A stretch of DNA of 64,000 nt from Fibrobacterota bacterium (GTDB lineage Bacteria; Fibrobacterota; Chitinivibrionia; Chitinivibrionales; Chitinispirillaceae): the NCBI GenBank assembly GCA_023436205.1, contig JAEZKC010000002.1:1-64000 (forward strand). Reading direction: 5' to 3'. Positions 1 through 8,607 of this stretch are shown piece by piece. How positions within the stretch are numbered: the stretch's first letter is position 1; the number at the start of each line of letters is the position of its first letter. The notes under the pieces are model-generated. The model was not told the DNA's origin and did no database searches. It worked only from the letters and a program-made list of their open reading frames with translations. The translations under genes and the position numbers were made by a program.

Positions 1-35
1 GAGTTTGTGTTTCGGGGCGGAGTTTGTGTTTCGGA
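1..35. repeat. Short direct repeat at window edge
   Basis: A 15-base unit (GAGTTTGTGTTTCGG) occurs at 1-15 and again at 21-35, a 20-base period. The window begins exactly at the first copy, so a longer array could extend to the left. Nothing about its function can be read from two copies. Confidence 0.6.
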
Positions 36-55
36 AGAGGAATCTTCAGATTTCG

Positions 56-88
56 CGAAAAAAAGGCCCTCCATAAAAGGAGAGCCCC
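56..88 (-). terminator. Rho-independent terminator of the porin-like gene
   Basis: Read on the minus strand, an 8-base arm GGCTCTCC and its near-complement GGAGGGCC (one wobble) flank a 6-base loop and run into seven or more T residues. It starts 24 bases after the stop codon of the minus-strand outer-membrane protein gene, the expected place for its terminator. Confidence 0.75.
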
Positions 89-112
89 TTAATTCGGCAG
101 AATCAGACCTTA

Positions 113-1297
113 TTAGAATGAACCCGTAAACAGAATTTCCGGGCGGTTTTCCATTGTCACCCGCACATTTGTTCCTTCCGGATTAATGGCAGTAAAGTTA
201 CGGAAACGTGGTGCGATGGAAAATTTCGGATGTACATTCCAGGTATAACGGAAATCGGAGAAAAGGTAATTGTAACCGGCATCGACCAGTTCAGCGTTTT
301 CAGCGTAGCTGTATTTGAAGTCGATATTAAAAGCACCTGGTCCCGCATTGATAACAGAACCAAGTCCAGTAATGAAACCGCGATTGTCATATACAGGAAC
401 TGTAACTGTATCTGTTCTGAGGGGTTCCTTATTTGCGTTTGTTAAAGCAATGCGGCTCTTCTCATTACTAACCATAGCATAAGCTGCCATGGCATTAACA
501 GTAGCAGTTTTGCCAATTTTATAAGAGGCGGTAAGACCACCGGAAAGTTCATGATCACCTTCACCCAGTTTAGGGTTAAAGTTTCTATAGGCAATTCCCA
601 CAAACTGAGGCGTTACCGAAAAGGAACCAGCTGAAACTGGAATGTCGAGTACAAGCATTACAGAACTTGGATTAGGACGGGGCGATTCAATCACTTCTCC
701 ACTACGGACAGTCTGTTTTGATCTGGAATCAATGATCGTAGTAAACAGGTCAACACCGAGTTTGACATTATCTGTAAGGATCGGAGCTCCTGCTTTGAAA
801 CCCAGGAGGCTGTTGTTTGATCCTACCACCCAGGAAACCCAGGCTGCATTGTTGTAGCTCCCGGTATTGAGCGATCTTTCTAAAAGGTCAAGTGGTCCAT
901 AAGAAATAACGGGCACAGCTCCAATCTGCAGATAAAAAGGACCGGGATTCCATTTTGCATAAGCAAGATGCACATAGAGTTCATGCCCCGATTGCGGTTT
1001 CCGAAAAGGAGTAGGCATTCTGTTATTTTCAAAAGATACGTTTTCTGTGGATACCCAGTCATTTCCGATCTGCAACTGAAGAGAAAGCTGTTCATCAACG
1101 TTGGCCTTCATTCCTAAAAAATATGAGAAGGTATTTGCATAATCAGCCGCAGTGACACTGGCAGTATCTGAAAAAGCGGAGTTGATTTTTCCTCTGAGCC
1201 GGTACTGTACCATTCCATAAGGTGTGACGGACAACTCGGCAAATGCAACTGAGCTAATGACAAGCAGCAGTAGAAGAACGGAAAACGTGCGACGCAT
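113..1297 (-). CDS. Outer-membrane beta-barrel (porin-like) protein
   Basis: A 394-residue protein with a classical signal peptide (MRRTF then a Leu/Val-rich core ending SVAFA) followed by alternating aromatic and polar strands typical of a beta-barrel. The last residue is Phe, the usual C-terminal signature read by the Bam machinery. The start at 1297 is preferred over an upstream in-frame ATG at 1423 because it has an AAAGGGG ribosome site six bases upstream and puts the signal peptide at the N-terminus. No residue reveals a substrate; it could be a general porin or a structural barrel. It stands alone, with a terminator directly behind it. Confidence 0.7.
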   Translation of the reverse strand: MRRTFSVLLLLLVISSVAFAELSVTPYGMVQYRLRGKINSAFSDTASVTAADYANTFSYFLGMKANVDEQLSLQLQIGNDWVSTENVSFENNRMPTPFRKPQSGHELYVHLAYAKWNPGPFYLQIGAVPVISYGPLDLLERSLNTGSYNNAAWVSWVVGSNNSLLGFKAGAPILTDNVKLGVDLFTTIIDSRSKQTVRSGEVIESPRPNPSSVMLVLDIPVSAGSFSVTPQFVGIAYRNFNPKLGEGDHELSGGLTASYKIGKTATVNAMAAYAMVSNEKSRIALTNANKEPLRTDTVTVPVYDNRGFITGLGSVINAGPGAFNIDFKYSYAENAELVDAGYNYLFSDFRYTWNVHPKFSIAPRFRNFTAINPEGTNVRVTMENRPEILFTGSF

Positions 1298-1454
1298 CTT
1301 AACCCCTTTGAAAAGTGTGAACAAAGACAGATAATATAATACTTCCGGTGAACATTCAAGAGTTGATTCTAACCGAATTCCAACATTTTCATTTTTAAAA
1401 CTTTTTACCATTCGCCTCCCCATACCGGGCGAATCAATAAAACCGTTCAGCTGT

Positions 1455-2090
1455 TTGGCTCATTTTCCAGACCTCAGAATAGCCTTTTTTAACTTGCCCA
1501 ATCTTACGGATAACCAAATCAAGGGAGAAGCACATCTCAGGATTCTCCTTTTAACCCTTAAATACATCCGCAGACCGGAGATCGTAACGAAAATTCGGGG
1601 GATTATCGAAATCTTTAAAGAGATGGAGGATGCTTCCGAGGCGGCAGCGTACCTGAAATCACTGCTGCGTTATCTGGAAAGCGCCTCACCAAAGCACTAT
1701 CCTGAACTTATGCAAATCGTAAGGGAGATTCTTATGGAGGATAAGGAAGAAAAAATCCCCAGAATGCTCAGAGAGATGTTTAAAGAGGTGTTTGGATATA
1801 TTGAACAGGAAGCCGAAGCACGAGGTGAGCTCAAGGGGGAAATCAAGGGGGAGATCAAAGGTGAAATCAAGGGTGAGGAGAAAAAGGCAGTTGAGGATAC
1901 AATCAATATGTTGAAGGAGAATATTGAAATCCAGACCATCAGCAGAGTCACTGGAAAACCACTGGAAAAAATTCAGGAGCTGCAGAGAGTAATTCAAATC
2001 GTAAAAAACATGCAGAAAGAGAATATGGACATACAGGTTATAAGCAGAGTAACAGGTCTAACTATTCAAGAGATCAAGGAGCTGCAGTAG
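1455..2090 (+). pseudogene. Truncated Rpn-family nuclease/transposase-like gene (C-terminal part)
   Basis: The 211 residues match the C-terminal half of Rpn (recombination-promoting nuclease, PD-(D/E)XK transposase-like) proteins: an LPNLTD..IKGE segment, a LLLTLKYIR helix, then a charged coiled tail. The N-terminal nuclease core that carries the catalytic Asp/Glu/Lys residues, about 140 residues in full-length relatives, is absent. The frame opens only at TTG 1455 without a ribosome site, and the upstream bases belong to the divergent porin region. The tail holds tandem GE(I/L)K repeats and a duplicated segment of the form ENxxIQxISRVTG...IxELQ. Most likely a decayed 3' remnant; expression as a small protein cannot be excluded. 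Confidence 0.7.
1824..1877 (+). repeat. Tandem 12-base repeat encoding Gly-Glu-Ile/Leu-Lys
   Basis: Four complete 12-base units encode GELK, GEIK, GEIK and GEIK, followed by a half unit GE, inside the Rpn-like fragment. The units differ at third positions (GGG/GGT, GAA/GAG, AAA/AAG). Such lysine/glutamate helices are a known length-variable part of Rpn proteins, probably changing by replication slippage. Confidence 0.85.
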
Positions 2091-2105
2091 TTCCAATGAC
2101 TGAAA

Positions 2106-3023
2106 TTACTCGATGAAACGCCTCAAATCTCCCACCAAGCTCACCTTCTGCGCCATACAGTAATCCCTTATCCCCTCCAGTACCGAATGAGGCACTTGGG
2201 GATCCACAAAATTTGCGGTTCCGATCTGTATGGCGGAAGCCCCGGCAAGCAAGTACTGCAGAGCATCATCGGCGCTCATTATCCCCCCCATACCGATCAC
2301 CGGGATTTTTACTGCACGACTCACCCGGTAAGTAAGCGCAACCCCCACCGGCCTCACGGCAGGACCGGATAGCCCGCCGGTTTTCATAGCCAGCACCGGC
2401 TGCTTCTTCTTGACATCTATAACCATGCCCACAAGCGTATTAATAAGCGATACAGCATCCGCACCGGCCGATTCAGCAGCCCTGGCAACCACCGTGATAT
2501 CAGTGACATTGGGAGTAAGCTTAATGATAAGCGGTCTGCTTGTCAGCTTGCGCAAGGCAGAGGTAAGTCTGTCAATCTGCACCGGGTCAGTTCCGAAGGC
2601 CAGCCCCCCGTGCTTTACATTAGGGCAGGAAACATTAATCTCATACCCCCAGACGCCATCCACCGGCTCAAGCATCTCCACCACCCTGAGATACTCCTCC
2701 TCGGTGGACCCGGCCACATTCACCACCATGGCACAGGGAAGCTTTTTAAGAAAAGGGATCTTTTCGGCAATAAACCGCTCGATACCCACATTGGCCAGAC
2801 CGATTGAATTGAGGATTCCCGAAGGAGTTTCAATTATGCGGGGGATATCGTTTCCCTGCCGCGGAGCCAAAGTAACGGCCTTGGTGAAAATGGCCCCCAC
2901 GCAGGAGAGATCCAGAAGCTCCTCGTATTCGCTTCCGTAGCCGAAAGTCCCGGATGCTACTCCCACCGGATTGGGGAGCACTTTGCCGCCGATTTTAACC
3001 GATAAATCCACACTCACTCCCAT
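2106..3023 (-). CDS. pyrD: Dihydroorotate dehydrogenase B, catalytic subunit
   Basis: A 305-residue FMN enzyme that oxidises dihydroorotate to orotate in pyrimidine synthesis. The class 1B pattern is clear: NPVGVASGTFGYG near residue 18, a PSGILNSIGL segment, and NVSCPN around residue 130 with the active-site Cys. KLTPNV follows, then the GMGGI and GASAIQIGTA FMN-phosphate motifs near the end. Class 1B enzymes work with the iron-sulfur/FAD partner PyrK, whose gene lies directly upstream and overlaps by ten bases. Length is normal for the family (about 300). pyrF lies 1.8 kb away in the opposite direction. Confidence 0.95.
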   Translation of the reverse strand: MGVSVDLSVKIGGKVLPNPVGVASGTFGYGSEYEELLDLSCVGAIFTKAVTLAPRQGNDIPRIIETPSGILNSIGLANVGIERFIAEKIPFLKKLPCAMVVNVAGSTEEEYLRVVEMLEPVDGVWGYEINVSCPNVKHGGLAFGTDPVQIDRLTSALRKLTSRPLIIKLTPNVTDITVVARAAESAGADAVSLINTLVGMVIDVKKKQPVLAMKTGGLSGPAVRPVGVALTYRVSRAVKIPVIGMGGIMSADDALQYLLAGASAIQIGTANFVDPQVPHSVLEGIRDYCMAQKVSLVGDLRRFIE

Positions 3024-3781
3024 ACTATATCCCTGCCGTCAAAAACCGGTCCCTCTTTGCAGGCCCGCTGAAATCCAGAGGTAGTCTTTACCACACAGCC
3101 CATGCAGGCCCCCACCCCGCAAGCCATCACCTGCTCCACCGATACCCAGACCTGAGCCCCTTTGGCCTCCGCCAGTCCGCTCAATGCCTTGAGCATGGGA
3201 TTGGGTCCGCACCCGTAGAGGAGCGAATCAGCATTTACTTTACCTCCCTGCTCCAGATACTGCACGCTGGTCCCTTTGAACCCTGCGCTGCCATCATCGG
3301 TGCAGATTACCGGATCGGCCTTGTTGAAAGCGTCTGAATCGGGTACAAATGACGCTGTCCTGCAGCCGAATACAAAGGCCACCGGCCAATCCCTGGCTTT
3401 CAGGTAGGTGGCCAGAAACAGAACAGGACCCAGCCCCACTCCCCCGGCCACCAGAAACGAGCTCTTTTTCTGTTCAGGGACCGGAAACGGCTTCCCCAGC
3501 GGCCCGATGACATCCAGTGTCTCCCCGGCCTGCTTGCCGGTCAGGATCTGCGTAGCTCTCCCCCGCTTCTGGTAAATGATGGAAGCTGTGCCGGCCTTTT
3601 CATCATAACCGGAAAAGGCAAAAGGGCGCCTAAGCAGCGGCACCGAATCTTGAGAAACCCGGATGGTGAGAAACTGCCCCGGAAGAGGCACACCCGCCTC
3701 AGGGTCCCAGGAGAATGAGAGCTCGAAGAAATCGGCGCTGATCTGGGAGTTGGAGAGAATGGAAGATTGGAGTTGTTTCAT
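3014..3781 (-). CDS. pyrK: Dihydroorotate dehydrogenase B, electron transfer subunit
   Basis: A 255-residue FAD/[2Fe-2S] subunit that passes electrons from the PyrD flavin to NAD+. Visible are the FAD-binding LRRPFAFSG motif near residue 50, the GGVGLGPVLFLA nucleotide-binding loop near 115, and the C-terminal cluster ligands in the order C-x4-C-x2-C-x11-C. Start ATG 3781 is preferred: AAGGTGAT lies just upstream. A GTG six bases earlier (3787) is also in frame. It overlaps pyrD by ten bases, so the two are probably translated together. Confidence 0.94.
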   Translation of the reverse strand: MKQLQSSILSNSQISADFFELSFSWDPEAGVPLPGQFLTIRVSQDSVPLLRRPFAFSGYDEKAGTASIIYQKRGRATQILTGKQAGETLDVIGPLGKPFPVPEQKKSSFLVAGGVGLGPVLFLATYLKARDWPVAFVFGCRTASFVPDSDAFNKADPVICTDDGSAGFKGTSVQYLEQGGKVNADSLLYGCGPNPMLKALSGLAEAKGAQVWVSVEQVMACGVGACMGCVVKTTSGFQRACKEGPVFDGRDIVWE

Positions 3782-3891
3782 TATCACCTTGTAAATTGAA
3801 CTATTATCAATAAAATACTACAATATATATTAATAAGCGCAATTTTCTTCGATTAATTATCACTCGTTCTGCCGCTCCCGAGGGGTTCTAT

Positions 3892-4677
3892 ATGAAAGCC
3901 ATTTTCGGTTTAGTAATTCTACAACTTGCATCGCTAGCTCTTTGTTCAGATAGAGTACAAGACTTTGCCCCAATAAAAATCGGTTCCAAGTGGGAGTACT
4001 CTTATCACGATCAGATGTATAACATTGCTGAGGGTTTGGTTTATATTGACAGCCTAATGATCTCAATCGAAATAGCGTCTATAAGCCGAGTTGGAGATGA
4101 TTCTTTGATTATATTAAAAAATACAGAATCTGGTTATTCGGTTACCCATGTATATACGGAAGAAAAAGGAAATTTTCTCGATACAAACTATGTCGATTCG
4201 ATGTTTATAGATACAGTAATCATAACAGAGGGTAATATTACCAAAGGTCAAAATTATAAGGGAAGGATATTTCCATACTGGTCTTCTCATGAGATCGTTA
4301 TTGATAGTTTAGATAAAGGCACATTGAATTCCGACACGCTATATTTTTACAACAAAGATTATAAACCATGCCAAAATCAACCTGGGGTTCTATATATCCA
4401 AAATATTGGTCTTTATTCCTATCAAAGTGATTTTTGTACGCACCATACTCGAACTCTTGAGATAAAGTTAAGCCATTATAATGAAAATAAAATATCACTA
4501 AGCACAAAAAACAATTCAAAGTCGGTAGCAAAAAACGTTTCATCTAAATGCAGCAGTGAAATACTCGTTAAAAGAAATTCTAAAAAGATAAATCAAGGGT
4601 ACTTGATTAACGGCAAAAAAATTTCCGAGCACAAATTAGTTCCAAGAGGAATTATTATGAAAAAAGATTCTGAATGA
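3892..4677 (+). CDS. Secreted protein of unknown function, possible C-terminal sorting tail
   Basis: A 261-residue AT-rich gene with a signal peptide (MKAIFGLVILQLASLALCS) and a GAGGGG ribosome site. The body is rich in beta-strand-like stretches and Tyr/Ser/Asp, without a family I recognise. The C-terminus (YLINGKKISEHKLVPRG followed by IIMKK) has the spacing of type IX-like sorting domains: a strand, NGK/R, a P/SRG turn and a final strand. If so it is secreted across the outer membrane, but the match is weaker than in the 19809 protein. Composition differs strongly from pyrK next to it, suggesting acquisition with the polysaccharide island. Confidence 0.6.
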   Translation: MKAIFGLVILQLASLALCSDRVQDFAPIKIGSKWEYSYHDQMYNIAEGLVYIDSLMISIEIASISRVGDDSLIILKNTESGYSVTHVYTEEKGNFLDTNYVDSMFIDTVIITEGNITKGQNYKGRIFPYWSSHEIVIDSLDKGTLNSDTLYFYNKDYKPCQNQPGVLYIQNIGLYSYQSDFCTHHTRTLEIKLSHYNENKISLSTKNNSKSVAKNVSSKCSSEILVKRNSKKINQGYLINGKKISEHKLVPRGIIMKKDSE

Positions 4678-4794
4678 AATCAGGAACATGATATTTTCCA
4701 TCATATAAAAACCTTTTTGAGAGATTATAAAGTTAATTCCCCTCTAACGAATTATTTTTATGAAGTGGTTTTACCAACATTTAAGAAGGGTTCG

Positions 4795-5505
4795 ATGAAA
4801 ACTCCCCATAATTATCTGGCATTAGCTTTAGACAATTTTTCTGAAATTAGCAAATTGGAAGAATTAATCACCAAAACATCCCCATTTGTTGGCGTTTACA
4901 AATTAGGCCTAGAACAGTTTACTCGTTTCGGACCACCAGTTTTAGACATAATTCGAAAAAACCAAAGAAAGATCTTTCTGGATCTCAAATTTCACGATAT
5001 CCCCAATACTGTAGCTAAAGCGGTGGCCTCAGCCTGCGAACTGAAAGTTGATTATCTAACTATCCATACACAAGGCGGTATCCAGATGATGAAAGCCGCC
5101 ATGGAAGCAGCGCGCCAATATGAATCCCGACCCAAGATCGTGGGAGTGACACTCCTTACCAGCATCGATCAGGAGATGCTTAATAATGAACTTGGAGTTC
5201 CTCTCAAAACAGATCAGTTTGTTCTTCACCTTGCGAGAAAAGCGGTGGAAGCCGGTCTGGATGGATTGGTTTGTTCTGCAGCTGACTTGGAAACAGTTAA
5301 GCCTGCGATTCCGGAGCATTTCGAAGTGATTACTCCGGGCATCCGTCCTGCAGGAGCAGATGTGAATGACCAGAAGCGGGTAGCCACTCCGGACTGGGCG
5401 ATAAAGAACGGTGCGACGCTGCTTGTGGTGGGGAGACCGATTACCGGGGCGGAAGATCCCGGGAAGGCAGCGGAAGGTATTGTAAATACAATAGAGACAG
5501 ATTAG
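4795..5505 (+). CDS. pyrF: Orotidine 5'-phosphate decarboxylase
   Basis: A 236-residue class I enzyme that decarboxylates OMP to UMP, the last step of UMP synthesis. ALALDNF (substrate-binding Asp), VYKLGLE, the catalytic KIFLDLKFHDIPNT motif near residue 60, and the C-terminal TPGIRP and VVGRPI phosphate-gripper motifs are all present. ATG 4795 is chosen over an earlier in-frame start because AAGAAGGG lies just upstream and family members begin near here. The first third is AT-rich like the island downstream, whereas the last two thirds have the GC-richer codon use of pyrD/pyrK. Confidence 0.93.
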   Translation: MKTPHNYLALALDNFSEISKLEELITKTSPFVGVYKLGLEQFTRFGPPVLDIIRKNQRKIFLDLKFHDIPNTVAKAVASACELKVDYLTIHTQGGIQMMKAAMEAARQYESRPKIVGVTLLTSIDQEMLNNELGVPLKTDQFVLHLARKAVEAGLDGLVCSAADLETVKPAIPEHFEVITPGIRPAGADVNDQKRVATPDWAIKNGATLLVVGRPITGAEDPGKAAEGIVNTIETD

Positions 5506-5578
5506 TTTTAACACTGCAAGAATTATCATGATATTTTAATATATTCAAATTTCTGTAATAATCAACTTGGAGAATTTT

Positions 5579-6613
5579 ATGTACCAAGTTTGCATAACCG
5601 GTTCGGATGGCTTTATTGGTCAGCACTTAACTAGAAAACTACTCGATAAAAAGTATAAAGTTAGAACTATATCAAAAACTTGCACAAATACAGAATTTTA
5701 TTCACCAGATGAAGTCGATTGTAAATATGCTGATATTCGTTACAAGGACCAACTTAATGGTATTCTAAATGGGGTTAATACTGTATACCATTTAGCAGCA
5801 ATTCCTAGAAATGATTTGAACATGGCCTGGGATGATTTTTATGAAGTAAACATCAAAGGCACAAAAAATGTTCTTGAAGAAGCAACCAGAGCTGGGGTTA
5901 AAAAATTTGTTTTTATTAGTACCGTAGAAGCTGCTGGTTTCGGAAACGGTGATACGGCTCGAACCGAAAAAGATATACCTAACCCTATCAACAATTACGG
6001 AAAAAGCAAACTTGAAGCTGAAAAAATAGTATCAAGCGATTGGCCAATGGATTGTACAATTCTGAGACTACCCATGATTTATGGTCCAGGTACATATTTA
6101 ATAGTGCCCAAGCTATTTGGAATGGTCCGAAAAGGATTCTATCCTTTAATTGGTAGTGGAAAAACAAAAATGGAATTCTGCTTTGTCGATAACGCGATTG
6201 AAGCAATCATTTTGGCCGGCGAACGTAAGGAATCTTCCAGTGAACTGTTCTATGTTTCAGATTGCCGGTCTTACAGCATACGAGAAGTTGTAACCAATAT
6301 TGCAAACGCGATGAATCGCAAAGTTAGATTTATAACTATCCCTATTTGGTTAGCATACACGATTGGCTTCTTTTGGGAATTAGCGGCCAAAATTTTTCCA
6401 ATACCGCCAATAATCTCTAAAGTTTCACGAAAACCCTTCTTCACCAGGGAAACCGTTTACTGGACTACCAGAGATGTAAATATCGTATCAACCGATAAAA
6501 TTCGTGAAGTATTAGGATATAGCCCTAAAGTTGGCATAGAAGAAGGATGTCTACAAACAGCCAACTGGCTTAATGCAAAGCTTTGGAACAATGAATCAAA
6601 AAAAGCTAAATAA
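5579..6613 (+). CDS. NAD(P)-dependent sugar epimerase/dehydratase
   Basis: A 344-residue extended short-chain dehydrogenase/reductase. The N-terminal Rossmann motif GSDGFIGQHL, the YHLAA segment, the Ser of FVFISTVEAAG and the YGKSK catalytic Tyr/Lys pair are visible. Members act on nucleotide sugars (epimerases, dehydratases, decarboxylases) or on sterol-like substrates; the exact reaction cannot be read. ATG 5579 follows TTGGAG and gives the standard N-terminus; a TTG at 5567 is unlikely. It starts 73 bases after pyrF and overlaps the next glycosyltransferase gene by about 23 bases, so it probably supplies an activated sugar for the polysaccharide. Confidence 0.85.
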   Translation: MYQVCITGSDGFIGQHLTRKLLDKKYKVRTISKTCTNTEFYSPDEVDCKYADIRYKDQLNGILNGVNTVYHLAAIPRNDLNMAWDDFYEVNIKGTKNVLEEATRAGVKKFVFISTVEAAGFGNGDTARTEKDIPNPINNYGKSKLEAEKIVSSDWPMDCTILRLPMIYGPGTYLIVPKLFGMVRKGFYPLIGSGKTKMEFCFVDNAIEAIILAGERKESSSELFYVSDCRSYSIREVVTNIANAMNRKVRFITIPIWLAYTIGFFWELAAKIFPIPPIISKVSRKPFFTRETVYWTTRDVNIVSTDKIREVLGYSPKVGIEEGCLQTANWLNAKLWNNESKKAK

Positions 6614-7643
6614 AAAGGTACTTGTCGGGGTCGTAGGATACAAAAGTGAAAAACACATCAAACAGTGTATTATGAGTGTTTTGGAACAAAGCCATCCAAA
6701 TATCGAAACCATATATCTTGATAACTATTGTCAAGATAAAGCAATCTCAATTGTAAAAAACAACTTTAAAACCATTAAATGCATTTCATCTCCAGAAAAC
6801 CTAGGATATGGTCGTTCTCATAATTTACTTATGTCCAATTATGACTATGATTATTACTTACCTCTCAATCCTGATGTTGTTCTAGATCCGGATTTTATTT
6901 CTGAAGCGCTTTCTCATTTCGATGAAGCTAATGCTTTCTTGGGAGCTATAAACGGACTAGTATTATTCCTAAATGGAACTTTAAAGACAGAGTGCATTTA
7001 TTCTTGTGGCCATATCATGCACAAGGATAGAAGAATTGATAATTTTAACAGTGGAAAAAACACTAAGGATGTAAATATCGAGACTAGGCCACTTTTTGGA
7101 CCTAATGGAGCCTGTCCTCTTCTAAAAAAAGAAATGATAATAGATATAAGCATCAATGGTCATTTCTTCGACCCCATTTTTTTCATGTATGGAGATGATA
7201 TTGATATTGGCTGGAGAATGTCAAAAGCCGGATGGTGGACTTCCTTTAGTCCATCATGCAAAGCATGGCACATGATTGGTGGATCTAATCCATTTCAAAG
7301 CAAAACAATTAGAGCAGAGTACATAGCAAATCGGTATATACTTTTGTTGAAAAATGATAATATCTATCTATTTTTAAGAGATTTACCATTCATCTTATTT
7401 TTAGAAATCTTCTTTTTCGTAATACATAGTATTAAACGGCCAAGCTTTATGCTAGATTTTTTTTCTGCCATGATTAAGGTTGTAAAATATACCCCCTATG
7501 CACTCAGGAGCCGAAAAATGACTATTAAAAGAATAGACCTGCCTTCTGAAAAAAAGTTGATAGAAAAAAATTATATTGAACGTATATTAACCTTAATAAT
7601 GCGGCAGTCTTCTAGAAAACAGAATCTCTCTACTTTTAAATAA
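6591..7643 (+). CDS. Family 2 glycosyltransferase
   Basis: A 350-residue GT-A fold enzyme like the rhamnosyltransferase-type family 2 enzymes: VVGYKSEKHI at the N-terminus, the NLGYGRSHN nucleotide-binding segment near residue 70, LNPDVVLDPDF as the metal-site region, and a later GDDIDIGWRM acceptor/catalytic segment. A hydrophobic stretch near residue 260 probably sits on the inner membrane. The start at 6591 lies inside the epimerase gene; an ATG at 6573 is also possible. Adds one sugar to the lipid-linked repeat unit, donor unknown. It ends tail-to-tail with the next gene, overlapping by eight bases. Confidence 0.85.
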   Translation: MNQKKLNKKVLVGVVGYKSEKHIKQCIMSVLEQSHPNIETIYLDNYCQDKAISIVKNNFKTIKCISSPENLGYGRSHNLLMSNYDYDYYLPLNPDVVLDPDFISEALSHFDEANAFLGAINGLVLFLNGTLKTECIYSCGHIMHKDRRIDNFNSGKNTKDVNIETRPLFGPNGACPLLKKEMIIDISINGHFFDPIFFMYGDDIDIGWRMSKAGWWTSFSPSCKAWHMIGGSNPFQSKTIRAEYIANRYILLLKNDNIYLFLRDLPFILFLEIFFFVIHSIKRPSFMLDFFSAMIKVVKYTPYALRSRKMTIKRIDLPSEKKLIEKNYIERILTLIMRQSSRKQNLSTFK

Positions 7644-8607
7644 AAGGCGCTGTTTTCACCTTTTTGAATTTGCAGAACTTATAATAAGCAGTTCTTACAT
7701 GTGCTGGAAACATCTTTTCCCCTTTCATCATATCTTTAAGATTTTTTAACACAAACCACCTTGAGTTAAAGTAGCATCTAAAAGAACCTCTGATTAACAT
7801 TCCTAAAAATATTCTTATCTCTAAATAAACTAATAATGGCAAACGAGTAAGAATGAAAAGGAGACTGTAATTTTTCAAAATGAACCGAAATCGATTGCGT
7901 TCAAAATACATATTATAGCTATTGGCTTTACCTTTAAAGCTATAACTTCTCATATGATATACGACAGATGATGGCAAATACAGGCAATTCCATCCATTGA
8001 GAAATGCCCTGAAGCTCAAATCACAATCCTCATGGTATGCAAAGTAAGTTTCATCAAAAAAACCAATCTCGCCCAACATTGACTTACGATATATAGCTGA
8101 AGCCCCATTTGCACCCATTACGAATCCTGGTTCAGAATGGAGTGGGTTTTCTGGATCGTAAACCAGATCTGCACCATAATTTAAAAACACAAGATAAGGA
8201 CACGGAAACTGATACAGACCATCAATAATATGCCTTTGGAAGTAATTCATTTGCCTACAGCTAACAATCCCGATAGACCTGTTACTTTCCATTTCTGCAA
8301 TTGGGATATCCAACCAATCAGGTTCTACGGCGATATCATTATTTAGAGTGACAACGTATTCACCCTTTGCAGCCCTGAAGCCAACATTATTACCAGCGGC
8401 ATACCCAAGATTTTCCTTATTTTGAATCAACCTCACTTCCGAATACTTTTTAATTATTTCTATAGAGTTATCAGTTGAAGCATTATCAACAATAAGGATT
8501 TCAATCGGTGAATACTTTGTGTTCCGGAGTGAATTCAAACAATTCTGAAGCAATTCACCACCATTCCAATTCAGAACGAGTAAAGTAACCAAAGGATTAT
8601 TGCTCAT
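7636..8607 (-). CDS. Family 2 glycosyltransferase (rhamnosyltransferase-like)
   Basis: A 323-residue GT-A enzyme with all classic blocks: LNWNGGELL at the N-terminus, IVDNASTDNS, NLGYAAGNNVG, LNNDIAVEPDW (metal site) and HEDCDLSFR (catalytic ED block). A hydrophobic C-terminal segment suggests membrane association. The chosen ATG overlaps the stop of the upstream glycosyltransferase gene as ATGA, implying coupled translation; an ATG nine bases earlier is the alternative. It is paralogous in layout to the 6591 gene but on the opposite strand. Confidence 0.87.
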   Translation of the reverse strand: MSNNPLVTLLVLNWNGGELLQNCLNSLRNTKYSPIEILIVDNASTDNSIEIIKKYSEVRLIQNKENLGYAAGNNVGFRAAKGEYVVTLNNDIAVEPDWLDIPIAEMESNRSIGIVSCRQMNYFQRHIIDGLYQFPCPYLVFLNYGADLVYDPENPLHSEPGFVMGANGASAIYRKSMLGEIGFFDETYFAYHEDCDLSFRAFLNGWNCLYLPSSVVYHMRSYSFKGKANSYNMYFERNRFRFILKNYSLLFILTRLPLLVYLEIRIFLGMLIRGSFRCYFNSRWFVLKNLKDMMKGEKMFPAHVRTAYYKFCKFKKVKTAPFI

